A DNA stretch of 64,000 nt from Modestobacter roseus. GTDB lineage: Bacteria > Actinomycetota > Actinomycetes > Mycobacteriales > Geodermatophilaceae. This document shows positions 47,871-55,491 of this stretch, one piece after another. Numbering within the stretch: the first letter of the stretch is position 1; the number at the start of each line of letters is the position of its first letter. A program made the translations under genes and the position numbers. The notes under the pieces are model-generated. The model ran no database searches, was not told the origin of the DNA, and saw nothing but the letters and a program-made list of their open reading frames with translations. Where the stretch lies: NCBI RefSeq assembly GCF_007994135.1, contig NZ_VLKF01000001.1, forward strand, positions 2,170,001 through 2,234,000. Reading direction: 5' to 3'.

Positions 47871-48920
47871 ATGCTGCTGCTGGACACCGCCACCGTTGCA
47901 CCCGCCGCCCGGGTCGGCGCCTTCCGCGACGCCTTCGGGCAGGCGTCGGTGCCCTGCCGGATCGACCAGCTCGAGCCCGCCGAACGGATGCACTCACGAA
48001 TGCACCTGTGGCAGTTCGGGACGGCGTCGCTGTTCACCACCGACGCGTCCGGTTTCCGGCTGACCCGCACGGCGCGGCACGTGCGCCAGGAGGCACCGTC
48101 CGTGGTGGCGCTGGCCGTGCAGGTCAGCGGCATGGGGCGGTTCAGCCAGTTCGACGCCGACCAGCTGGTGCGCGCCCGCGAGCTGATGCTCAGCGACCTG
48201 ACCGCGCCGTACCAGTTCTCCTGGGCCGGGGACGGCGGGTCGCGCGCCTTCCACGTGTCCTACGACCGGCTGGCCCTGCCGACCGACGTGATCCGGGCCG
48301 CCGGACCGCGGCTGCGTGCCAGCCCGCTGCACGACCTGGTGCGCGACCACCTCGAGGGGCTGACGGCGCACGCCGACCGGCTCGGCAGCGACCCGGCCGC
48401 GGCGTCACTGGGGACGGCGACCGTCGAACTGGTGCGGGCACTGCTGGTCTCCGCGGCCGGCGACGTCCGACAACGGCACGTGTGGGAGGACACGCTCCTC
48501 ACCCGGGTGGGGGCGTACATCGCCCGGCATCTCACCGACCCGGCGCTGACGCCGTCGTCGATCGCCGCGGCGCACGCGGTGTCCGTGCGCCGGCTCTACC
48601 AGGTGTTCGCCGACGCGGGGCTGAGCCTGGAGCAGGAGGTCATCGGCCGGCGGCTGGAGGCGGCCCGGGCCGCACTGGTGTCCCCGGCCGGGCGGCGGCG
48701 GTCGATCGCCGCCACCGCCCGTGCGCACGGGTTCACCGACCCGAGCCACTTCGCCCGACGCTTCCGTGAGGCCTACGGCCTCCCGCCGAGCGAGTGGCAG
48801 CGGTCAGGTCACTCGCACCCGACGCCGTCGCCGTCCCGGTCGAACGTGGTGTCCCAGCCGGGGTCGCCGGCGCGGATCGGGTCGGCACCAGCAGCTCGGA
48901 CGGCGTCGCAGTTCTTGTAG
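47871..48920 (+). CDS. AraC family transcriptional regulator
   Basis: A 349-residue regulator. The N-terminal 200 residues are an AraC-binding-domain-like sensor of the AraC_binding_2 type (FGTASLFTTDASGFRLTRTA, LAVQVSGMGRFSQFDADQLV). The C-terminal double helix-turn-helix is at about 215-318 (PSSIAAAHAVSVRRLYQVFA, IAATARAHGFTDPSHFARRF, REAYGLPPSEWQR). The ATG at 47871 follows AGGGGAC. The last 37 residues, after the usual family end PSEWQR, run antisense through the 3' end of the convergent HNH gene, an overlap of 112 bp. Divergent from the hydrolase operon, its probable target. Confidence 0.88.
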   Translation: MLLLDTATVAPAARVGAFRDAFGQASVPCRIDQLEPAERMHSRMHLWQFGTASLFTTDASGFRLTRTARHVRQEAPSVVALAVQVSGMGRFSQFDADQLVRARELMLSDLTAPYQFSWAGDGGSRAFHVSYDRLALPTDVIRAAGPRLRASPLHDLVRDHLEGLTAHADRLGSDPAAASLGTATVELVRALLVSAAGDVRQRHVWEDTLLTRVGAYIARHLTDPALTPSSIAAAHAVSVRRLYQVFADAGLSLEQEVIGRRLEAARAALVSPAGRRRSIAATARAHGFTDPSHFARRFREAYGLPPSEWQRSGHSHPTPSPSRSNVVSQPGSPARIGSAPAARTASQFL

Positions 48921-50308
48921 AACACGCCCGGTGCCGGGGCGGGCGCCGGAGCCGGGGCGGGCGCGGGAGCCGGTGCGGGGGCCGGTGCCGGGGCGGGCGT
49001 GGGCGCGGGGGCCGGCGCGTGGACGTTCGCGACGACACCGCCGGGCAGCGGCTCGGCCGGGCAGGTGGCGAGCACGGTGGCGATGGCGTTGCGCTCGGCC
49101 TGGGTCATCCAGAGGCCGTAGCTGACCTTCACCGCGACCTGCCGGGCGACGTACGCGCAGCGGTAGGCCTTGTTCGGCGGCAGCCAGGTGGCGGCGTCGC
49201 CGTCGCCCTTCTGCATGTTCAGCGGGCCGTCGACGGCGAGCAGGTTGAGCGGGTCGTTGGCGAAGGCGGTGCGCTTCGCGGCGTCCCAGCCCTGGGCGCC
49301 GGTCTGCCAGCTGTTGGACAGCGCGACGACGTGGTCGACCTGCACGTCGCTGCTGGTGTCCTGGCCGCGCTGGAAGGCGATGGTGGTGCCGGAGTAGGGG
49401 TCGGCGAGGGAGCCGGTGAGCACCACGCAGTCCCGGGTGCCGGGCTTGAACGTCTCGGCGGTGAGGTCGCGGGCGAGGACGTCGTTGCGGGTGTCGCAGC
49501 CGTTGCGGTCGACGTCGGTCCAGGCGGCGCCGAACTGGTCGCGGTCGTAGCCGGTCTTCGGGGCACGGCCCTTCACCTCGACGGCGGCCAGCGCCGCGAG
49601 CGCGGTGGTGGGCGGCGCCGCGGTAATCGCCGAGTCGGCGTCCGCATCGGTGAGCAACCCGGTCGTGTTCTCGGAGGCCGTCGCGGCCTCCGCCGTCTCC
49701 TCGCGCGCGAGCGACGCCTCGGCGGCGGCGATGGCGGCCTCGTCGTCGGCCGGGGTGGCGGGCGCGGTCGCCTCCGTCCCGGAGCTGGCGGTGTCGGCAT
49801 CGGTCTCCGACGACGCGGCCGTGCCCCCGACGAGCAGGGCGATGACGAACAGGAGCGCAGCGACCGCGGCCGCGGCGCGGGTGGGGGTCAGCCGGGCGGT
49901 GCGCGGCGCGGCGGACGCCGGTTCCGGTGCGGCCGGCAGTTCCGCCGTCGGCGGGTGCGCGGTCTCGCCCGTGGCGGCAGCCCGGAACCCCTCGAGGACC
50001 TCGCCGGGGTCGGCGGCGTCGAAGGGGAACTGGACGTCGCGCGGACGGACGACGGCGCCGGGCAGCGAGCCGGCGAGGTCGCGCAGACCCGCGCCGGCTG
50101 CGGTGAGCCGCTGGGCGTCGGCGTACAGGGTGACCGAGCCGCCGGGGGCGTCGAGCACCAGGCGCAGGTACCGGGCCGAGCTGGTCGGCTCGGCGACGAC
50201 GAACCCCAGGTCGACGGCCTGCTGCACCACCGGCCGGACCGGGGTGCCCGGGTTCTTGGCCTCCCACCGCTGCAGCATCTGCTCGATGGCGGACTCGGAC
50301 CGTGACAT
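48809..50308 (-). CDS. Membrane-anchored GmrSD/HNH-type nuclease with Excalibur domain
   Basis: A 499-residue protein. Residues 1-110 are a cytoplasmic domain of unknown type (SAIEQMLQRWEAKNPGTPVR). A transmembrane helix lies at about 145-165 (AAAVAALLFVIALLVGG). After an Ala/Thr-rich spacer, a DUF1524-like HNH nuclease domain is at about 240-405 (GYDRDQFGAAWTDVDRNGCD, VQVDHVVALSNSWQTGA with the HNH His, NLLAVDGPLNMQKGD, WLPPN). A Pro-Ala dipeptide repeat of about 30 residues leads to a C-terminal Excalibur calcium-binding motif (FYKNCDAVRAAG, DRDGDGVGCE). The catalytic part would be outside the membrane, suggesting use of extracellular DNA. The ATG at 50308 follows GGGGGTCAG. Confidence 0.85.
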   Translation of the reverse strand: MSRSESAIEQMLQRWEAKNPGTPVRPVVQQAVDLGFVVAEPTSSARYLRLVLDAPGGSVTLYADAQRLTAAGAGLRDLAGSLPGAVVRPRDVQFPFDAADPGEVLEGFRAAATGETAHPPTAELPAAPEPASAAPRTARLTPTRAAAAVAALLFVIALLVGGTAASSETDADTASSGTEATAPATPADDEAAIAAAEASLAREETAEAATASENTTGLLTDADADSAITAAPPTTALAALAAVEVKGRAPKTGYDRDQFGAAWTDVDRNGCDTRNDVLARDLTAETFKPGTRDCVVLTGSLADPYSGTTIAFQRGQDTSSDVQVDHVVALSNSWQTGAQGWDAAKRTAFANDPLNLLAVDGPLNMQKGDGDAATWLPPNKAYRCAYVARQVAVKVSYGLWMTQAERNAIATVLATCPAEPLPGGVVANVHAPAPAPTPAPAPAPAPAPAPAPAPAPAPAPGVFYKNCDAVRAAGADPIRAGDPGWDTTFDRDGDGVGCE

Positions 50309-50434
50309 GCGCTGACCCCCGTGATGCTCCAGTGAGCGTCCATGGTCAGTCGGCGGGCGCGTCGTCCACGGCAGGACAGGCCGGATCTACCTCGTCCGTC
50401 CCACTCGCCCCACACCTCGCGGTGCCGGGCGGGG

Positions 50435-50719
50435 TCAATCGGTCGGCGGTGGAGGGCGGTAGGCCGTGGCCCGGTGCGCGATGCGGACGACGAGCACCGT
50501 TCGGGCGACCTCGTCGACGACGACGAGCACCCGGTAGTCGCCGCGGCGGGCGCTGCGCAGGCCGGCGAACTCACCGCTCAGCGGCTTGCTCAGCCGCAGC
50601 GGGTTCTCCGGCAGGACGGCAGTGAGGAACTCCACCACGGCAGGCGCGACCCGCGGTGGGAGGCGACGCAGCTGGCGGAGGGCCGCGGACGAGATCTGGA
50701 CGTCGAACGGCGAGCTCAC
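50435..50719 (-). CDS. RelE/ParE-type toxin
   Basis: A 94-residue RelE-superfamily mRNA interferase-like toxin: FDVQISSAALRQLRRLPPRV, LSGEFAGLRSARRGDYRVLV and VVRIAHRATAY, the usual catalytic Arg/Lys and C-terminal His-Arg. The GTG at 50719 overlaps the antitoxin stop by 4 bp. The C-terminal tail YRPPPPTD is short. RelE toxins cleave mRNA in the ribosome and are neutralised by the cognate antitoxin. Confidence 0.87.
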   Translation of the reverse strand: MSSPFDVQISSAALRQLRRLPPRVAPAVVEFLTAVLPENPLRLSKPLSGEFAGLRSARRGDYRVLVVVDEVARTVLVVRIAHRATAYRPPPPTD

Positions 50720-50988
50720 CCGGGGAGCCCGAACTCCGTCCGGAGCTCGCCCGCGCCGGTGGTGCGCCCCTCGGCCACCTCACGTCGCGCCGATTCGATG
50801 TCCTCCCGGACACCGGGTTGCGACAACCAGAAGATCGTCTCGTGCAGCGAGTCCAGGTCCGACTTGGCCATCAGGACGGCGGCTTCCCGGCCGTGCCGGG
50901 TGATGGTGACGATCTCGTGCGTGGTCTCTGCCGCCTCGACGAGCGCGGAGAGCTTGTCCTTGGCCTCGCTGAGCGGAACAGTGGTCAC
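50716..50988 (-). CDS. Phd/YefM-type antitoxin
   Basis: A 90-residue antitoxin of the Phd/YefM family: VPLSEAKDKLSALVEAAETT (DNA-binding N-terminus), EIVTITRHGREAAVLMAKSD, then a flexible C-terminal segment for toxin binding. The GTG at 50988 sits seven bases after TAAGCT, a leaderless-type promoter; the long open frame upstream is not coding. Overlap with the toxin gene shows the classical antitoxin-first operon. Autorepression at this promoter is expected from the family. Confidence 0.87.
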   Translation of the reverse strand: MTTVPLSEAKDKLSALVEAAETTHEIVTITRHGREAAVLMAKSDLDSLHETIFWLSQPGVREDIESARREVAEGRTTGAGELRTEFGLPG

Positions 50989-51102
50989 GCTGGCCAGCTT
51001 AGCCGGAATTCTGGCCGATTCGGCTTCAGAGACGAGGGTGCCGCTCGGAGGGGTCAGGGGTCGATGGTCCCGCCCGCCCCGACTCGGGCAGACTCCGAAG
51101 CC

Positions 51103-51573
51103 GTGGCACGGCGCAAGCGCGGGACCCACCCGTACGACTACACGCCCGGCGACGACCTGCGGTTCGCCGACGCCGGGATCGGCGGCACGCTCCGCGTGCT
51201 GCACGGCCCGGGCAGCGGCATGGGCGTGCCGGCGGGCGTCCGCTGCACGGTGGAGGTCACCGCAACCGACGGCGAGGTCCTCGACGAGTGCCACGAGGGG
51301 AAGCTCGGCAAGGAGCACCGGCTGCACGACACCGGAGCCGGCGATCGCGTCACGGTGACCGTCCGCGGCGGGTTCGACGAGGGCGAGCAGCTGACCGCAT
51401 CGCGGACCGTCCGGTTGACCGGGGACCTCGCCGACGTCGTGCGCATCGGTGTGGGCCCGGCGTGGCACCTGGTCGTCGCGATCGACACCGGCGACGAGGA
51501 CCCGCGGGAGCACTCCCCCAGCAGCGACTCCTGGGGCGCGGGAGCTCGGCTGCGGGGCGCACGTCAGGAGTGA
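51103..51573 (+). CDS. Hypothetical protein, 156 residues
   Basis: Starts VARRKRGTHPYDYTPGDDLR at the GTG at 51103; CAGACT eight bases upstream could be a leaderless -10 box. The sequence is beta-rich with several conserved-looking turns (GGTLRVLHGPGSGMGVPAGV, EVTATDGEVLDECHEGKLGK, GDRVTVTVRGGFDEGEQLTA), consistent with a small Ig- or OB-like fold. No signal peptide or catalytic motif. Divergent from the toxin-antitoxin operon with a 114-bp gap. Function unknown. Confidence 0.6.
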   Translation: MARRKRGTHPYDYTPGDDLRFADAGIGGTLRVLHGPGSGMGVPAGVRCTVEVTATDGEVLDECHEGKLGKEHRLHDTGAGDRVTVTVRGGFDEGEQLTASRTVRLTGDLADVVRIGVGPAWHLVVAIDTGDEDPREHSPSSDSWGAGARLRGARQE

Positions 51574-51644
51574 CGGCTGCTTACGTCGACTGCCTTCCCC
51601 TCATCGTGGCAACCGCGACCACTCGACGGGAATGCCGGCAGCGG

Positions 51645-53396
51645 TCAGGTGGTCGGCAGGACGTCGACGTCCGACATGAGGCCGACCAGGAGGTCGGCCA
51701 GCGGCGCGGGGCGCCCGTAGCGCCAGCCCTGCGCGAAGGTGCAGCCCACGGCCCCCACCGCGGCGGCCTGCTCCGCGGTCTCCACGCCCTCGGCGACGAC
51801 GTCCAGCCCGAGTCCCTGACACATCGCGGCGAGGTGCGCGAGCATCTGCGCGCGCCGCGGGGACTCCCCGAGGCTGGCGACGAACGAGCGGTCGAGCTTG
51901 AGGACGTCGGCCGGCAGCGTGTCCAGCCGGCTGAGCGAGGAGTAGCCGGTGCCGAAGTCGTCGATCGACACCTTGAGCCCGGCGGCGCGCAGCTGGTGCA
52001 GCGCGGTGACGGCGGTGGGTGACTCCCCCTCGACGAGGCTCTCGGTCACCTCGAGCACCAGGTGCTGCGCGGGGAAGCCGGTCTCGGCGAGGACGGCGAG
52101 CGCTCGCGCGGGGTAGCCGGGGTCGGACAGTTCCCGCCCGGAGACGTTGACCCCGAGGGTGACCTGCTCGCCGGCCCCGGTGCGCACCCCGGCCAGGTCG
52201 GTGCAGGCGGTGCGCAGCACGTGCTCCCCCAGCGCCGCGACGAGGCCGGTCTGCTCGGCGACGGCGACGAACTCGACGGGCGGCACGGGACCGTGCTCGG
52301 GGTGGGTCCAGCGGGCGAGCGCCTCGACGCCGACCACCTCGCCGTCCGGCAGGGCGACGATCGGCTGGTAGTGCACCTGGAGGTCGCCGGCGTCGAGGGC
52401 GGCCGCCAGGTCGCCGGCCAGCTCGGACGACGGCCCGCTCTCCAGCTCGCAGCGGCCCCGGCCGGCGGCCTTGGCGTCGTAGAGCGCGCGGTCGGCGCGG
52501 CGCATGAGGTCGGCGGCGGAGTGGTCGGGGCGGTGCTCGGCGACGCCGACCGACAGCGACACCTCCGGGTGCCGGGCGGCGATGTCATCGACCAGGGTCA
52601 GCGCCTCCGCGCCGGAGAACCCGGGCAGCAGCAGCGCGAACTCGTCGCCGCCCTGGCGGGCGAGGACGGCGTCGGCGGGCAGCTCGCGGCGCCAGACGTC
52701 GGCCACCCGGCACAGCACCCGGTCACCTGCCTCGTGGCCCTGGCTGTCGTTGACCCGTTTGAAGTGGTCGAGGTCGAGCAGCGCCGCGGAGATCCGTCTC
52801 CCGCCCCGGGAGGACGCGGCGAGCAGCTCCTGGAGGGCGTCGTCGAAACCGCGGCGGTTGGCCAGCCCGGTGAGCGGGTCGCGGCTGGCGCTGGAGGCCC
52901 GCAGGACGAGACCGCGCACGACGGTGCCCAGTGCGACGACGACGGCGTCGAGCGCGAGTGCGATGGCGGCCGGCACGTCGCCCTGGGCGATGAGCGCGGC
53001 AGTGACCGCGGCGATGCCGAAGCCCATGTGCAGCCAGGCCAGCGGCAGGCTGAAGAAGAAGCAGGCGTCGACCGCGACGAACGACAGCAGCGCGGCGGCA
53101 GCCATCGCGGTGGCCGGGTCGGGGCTGACCAGGACTCCGCAGGCCACGAGCGCGGACGCCGAGGCGACGGGCCCGTGGAAGACGTGCCGCGGCCAGCGGG
53201 AGCCCCAGCGGAAGGAGACCGCGCCGCAGAGCAGGACGACGACCGACAGGCCGAGGATCTGCCAGCGCCCCTGCGACCCGGCACCGGGCCCGACGACGGC
53301 GAACAGCCCGGCGATCCCGGCGGCGATGTAGAAGGTGGCCAGGACGCGCGCCATCATCCGCGGCGTGGCCACCGCGGGCGCCGTCGACCAGGTCAT
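51645..53396 (-). CDS. GGDEF-EAL membrane protein, copy 1
   Basis: A 583-residue c-di-GMP turnover protein. Residues 1-175 contain five or six membrane helices (ATFYIAAGIAGLFAVVGPGA, ALLSFVAVDACFFFSLPLAW). The diguanylate cyclase domain (about 185-340) has RDPLTGLANRRGFDDALQEL and an intact QGGDEFALL active site, with no RxxD inhibitory site before it. The phosphodiesterase domain (about 345-570) has GVEALARW, VNVSGREL, LEVTESL, DDFGTGYSSLSRLD, LKLDRSF and EGVET, all catalytic residues present. Both activities are possible. It is one of three close paralogues in the window (others at 58331 and 60238). Confidence 0.92.
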   Translation of the reverse strand: MTWSTAPAVATPRMMARVLATFYIAAGIAGLFAVVGPGAGSQGRWQILGLSVVVLLCGAVSFRWGSRWPRHVFHGPVASASALVACGVLVSPDPATAMAAAALLSFVAVDACFFFSLPLAWLHMGFGIAAVTAALIAQGDVPAAIALALDAVVVALGTVVRGLVLRASSASRDPLTGLANRRGFDDALQELLAASSRGGRRISAALLDLDHFKRVNDSQGHEAGDRVLCRVADVWRRELPADAVLARQGGDEFALLLPGFSGAEALTLVDDIAARHPEVSLSVGVAEHRPDHSAADLMRRADRALYDAKAAGRGRCELESGPSSELAGDLAAALDAGDLQVHYQPIVALPDGEVVGVEALARWTHPEHGPVPPVEFVAVAEQTGLVAALGEHVLRTACTDLAGVRTGAGEQVTLGVNVSGRELSDPGYPARALAVLAETGFPAQHLVLEVTESLVEGESPTAVTALHQLRAAGLKVSIDDFGTGYSSLSRLDTLPADVLKLDRSFVASLGESPRRAQMLAHLAAMCQGLGLDVVAEGVETAEQAAAVGAVGCTFAQGWRYGRPAPLADLLVGLMSDVDVLPTT

Positions 53397-53411
53397 GCGG
53401 TCTGGTCGGCC

Positions 53412-53475
53412 TGCCGGCGCGCGAGGTTGACCGGCACCGCGGAACCGGGCCGTCTCGCTCCCCCGCCCGGGTGAC
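53412..53475 (-). promoter_or_regulatory. Conserved element upstream of GGDEF-EAL copy 1
   Basis: A 58-bp block (about 53418-53475) aligns without gaps to blocks upstream of copies 2 and 3, best at its ends: GAGGTTGA on the gene-proximal side and CGCCCGGGTGA distally (plus-strand reading). A shared promoter is inferred. Confidence 0.4.
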
Positions 53476-53481
53476 CGCTGG

Positions 53482-54885
53482 TCACATGGTGACGGCCGCC
53501 CCGTCGTCCGCGCCATCGTCGGACGAATCGGGCGCAGGCACCGATGCTGCCAGCTCGACGCCGTCCTGCGACGAGAGCGCAGTGCTCGCGAGTGCCGGCG
53601 ACGTCTCTTTGGGGAGTTCGGCGACGTCCCTCATCTTGGGCGCTGCAGCCGTCCATGCCCTCAGGTTCTGCAGCACCTCCCCGTAAAAGGTCTCAACTGC
53701 ATCCAGGACCGAATCGATGGCCGCCCCTCGGCCTCGACCGCGCTTGGTCCCCAACGGACTGGTGAGCGCAACGCGGAAGCTCCTAATCTCTCGCTTCGGG
53801 TCCTGAACGAGAACGGCAGAGTCCTCGCGCACTGCTCTGAGCAGCTCAGCGGCCCCCGGGCCCCTCGCATGCATGGCGAATGCCTCGATGCGAACGCTCT
53901 CGGGAGCCGCCCTCAGCTGCCGGACCAGCCAGTTGACCCGGGTTGTGGGGCGCCCTTCCCGGGGCGCGTCGACGTCGACATGGCAAGTCACACGATTGGC
54001 CCGGAGGTCCAGTTCGATGCTCAGCGGGGCGACAGCATGCGGGATCCGTATCGCCCCCGAGACTCGCCCATCTCGGACCAAGCTCTCGACCAGAGTCGTG
54101 TTCCGCAGGGCTGGCTCCGCCATCTCGCGGCGTGTGAGGGCAGGCACGACCTCGGTGCCGAGCGTGCGACCGAGTCGCAGCGACACGTAGCGCATCAGCG
54201 CATCGAAACGAGCGGCGACGTCGGCGACGCCCTTGTCCGACGCTCGCAGCGTGCCCGCACCAACGGCGTCGCGAACGGGAACCCAGGACGCGCCCATGTC
54301 CTCGAACTCGAGCGCGCCGGAACGCGGGTGCTCCAAGTAGCGGATGAGTTCACCGAGAATCCACGCCTGGTCGGGGTCTGCCACCCCGCGGTGCTCTTTC
54401 TGGACGACCGCCGCAGCCAGGATCTGACTCCACGGCAGATGGTGCATGGCGACCTTGCGGAGCTTGCGCTTGTCCACCTTGGTGGGATGTTGACCCGCGA
54501 GCGGGGAGATCTCGTTGCTGATCGTGATCAGCGCGTCGAAGCCGTTCTCGCGCGCGATGTCGAGGTAGTTCTCGAGTTGCTCGGTACCCAGCTCGTTCGT
54601 GCCCGTCTTCACCTCGACGAGGGCCGTCCAGCTCCGCTGTCCACGAGTGACGCGGATGAGCCCGTCCGGATAGCACCGCTTCTCGCCGAGCATGAACGGC
54701 ACCTCGATGAAGGCCTCGATGGCGCCCGCCGGCGCACCGAAGGGTTGCGTCAGACCGCGGCCGAACTCCTTGACGGCGGTGATCACCGCGAGGAGGGCCG
54801 ACGTGGCACGTCGCTCCTGCTCTTCAGCCCCGTTGATCCCTGATGTCGGGATCAACCGCGCTTCGTGCCAACTCTCCTCAGTCAT
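53482..54885 (-). CDS. PD-(D/E)XK nuclease-fold-like protein, possibly horizontally acquired
   Basis: A 467-residue cytoplasmic protein. The N-terminal 160 residues have a nuclease-like core: FIEVPFMLGEKRCYPDGLIR (Asp), ALVEVKTGTNELGTEQLENY (E-x-K) and ARENGFDALITISNEI. This is the pattern of restriction-endonuclease-like proteins. The central and C-terminal parts (LRASDKGVADVAARFDALMR, IRIPHAVAPLSIELDLRANR) are helical and beta-rich without a known match. Some databases label relatives as stress response protein. Its codons are clearly less GC-biased than neighbours, suggesting transfer. The start ATG is at 54885. Function in DNA damage or defence is speculative. Confidence 0.72.
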   Translation of the reverse strand: MTEESWHEARLIPTSGINGAEEQERRATSALLAVITAVKEFGRGLTQPFGAPAGAIEAFIEVPFMLGEKRCYPDGLIRVTRGQRSWTALVEVKTGTNELGTEQLENYLDIARENGFDALITISNEISPLAGQHPTKVDKRKLRKVAMHHLPWSQILAAAVVQKEHRGVADPDQAWILGELIRYLEHPRSGALEFEDMGASWVPVRDAVGAGTLRASDKGVADVAARFDALMRYVSLRLGRTLGTEVVPALTRREMAEPALRNTTLVESLVRDGRVSGAIRIPHAVAPLSIELDLRANRVTCHVDVDAPREGRPTTRVNWLVRQLRAAPESVRIEAFAMHARGPGAAELLRAVREDSAVLVQDPKREIRSFRVALTSPLGTKRGRGRGAAIDSVLDAVETFYGEVLQNLRAWTAAAPKMRDVAELPKETSPALASTALSSQDGVELAASVPAPDSSDDGADDGAAVTM

Positions 54886-55044
54886 CCCCGTTGCACCCTT
54901 CGATCAGTCAGCGATTCGCTTTCGACACTAATGATCAGAATTCACAGACACGACTCACCCGCCAGGTCTCAGTTCTCTCAAGCGGATTGACACCACTCAG
55001 GCACCACCGCCCACTCTGTGAAGGCCGCCGACAGGGCGGTTCGC

Positions 55045-55467
55045 TCAGCGGCGGATGCGCTCGCGGCCGCGGGTGAGCGAGGTGTAGCCGTGGGCGAACG
55101 GGCGGCCGTCCTCGTCCACCGCCACGAAGACGACCTTGTCGATGGTCAGGATGCTCGCCCCGGTCACGATGTTCCGCGCCTCGGCCCGCATGGTCAGCGA
55201 CGTCCGGCCGAACTCGGTGGCGACCAGCCCGATCTCGATGATGTCGCCCAGCCGCGCGGAGCCGACGAAGTCGATCTCCGAGATGTACTTGGTGACCACC
55301 TTCGCCGTGCCGAGCTGGATGGCCGCGTAGACGACGGCCTCGTCGTCGATCCAGCGCAGCAGGCTGCCGCCGAACAGGGTGCCGTGGGCGTTGAGGTCCT
55401 CGGGCCGCACCCACTTCCGCGTGTAGAAGTTGATGCTCGGCTCGACGTCGCCGTCCTCGTGCGTCAC
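55045..55467 (-). CDS. Acyl-CoA thioesterase (hotdog fold)
   Basis: A 140-residue YciA/BACH-type thioesterase. Hotdog motif: RPEDLNAHGTLFGGSLLRWI with the catalytic Asp in DDEAVVYAAIQLG, then YISEIDFVGSARLGDIIEIG and AEARNIVTGASILTIDKVVF. It hydrolyses acyl-CoA to the free acid and CoA. The GTG at 55467 is placed seven bases after TAGGGT, so the mRNA appears leaderless. It lies 25 bp upstream, on the complementary-strand map, of the glycosidase stop, in the same direction. Confidence 0.88.
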   Translation of the reverse strand: MTHEDGDVEPSINFYTRKWVRPEDLNAHGTLFGGSLLRWIDDEAVVYAAIQLGTAKVVTKYISEIDFVGSARLGDIIEIGLVATEFGRTSLTMRAEARNIVTGASILTIDKVVFVAVDEDGRPFAHGYTSLTRGRERIRR

Positions 55468-55491
55468 CTCGGCGACCCTAGCGGCGGCTGG

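Noticed and set aside
48930..49030. Short tandem GCCGGGGC-like repeat, considered as CRISPR or VNTR
   Set aside because: It is the codon repeat of the Pro-Ala linker in the HNH-Excalibur protein; there are no spacers.
50989..51513. Long frame upstream of the antitoxin giving a 265-residue protein
   Set aside because: The extra part is antisense to the gene at 51103 and a leaderless promoter sits directly before the GTG at 50988.
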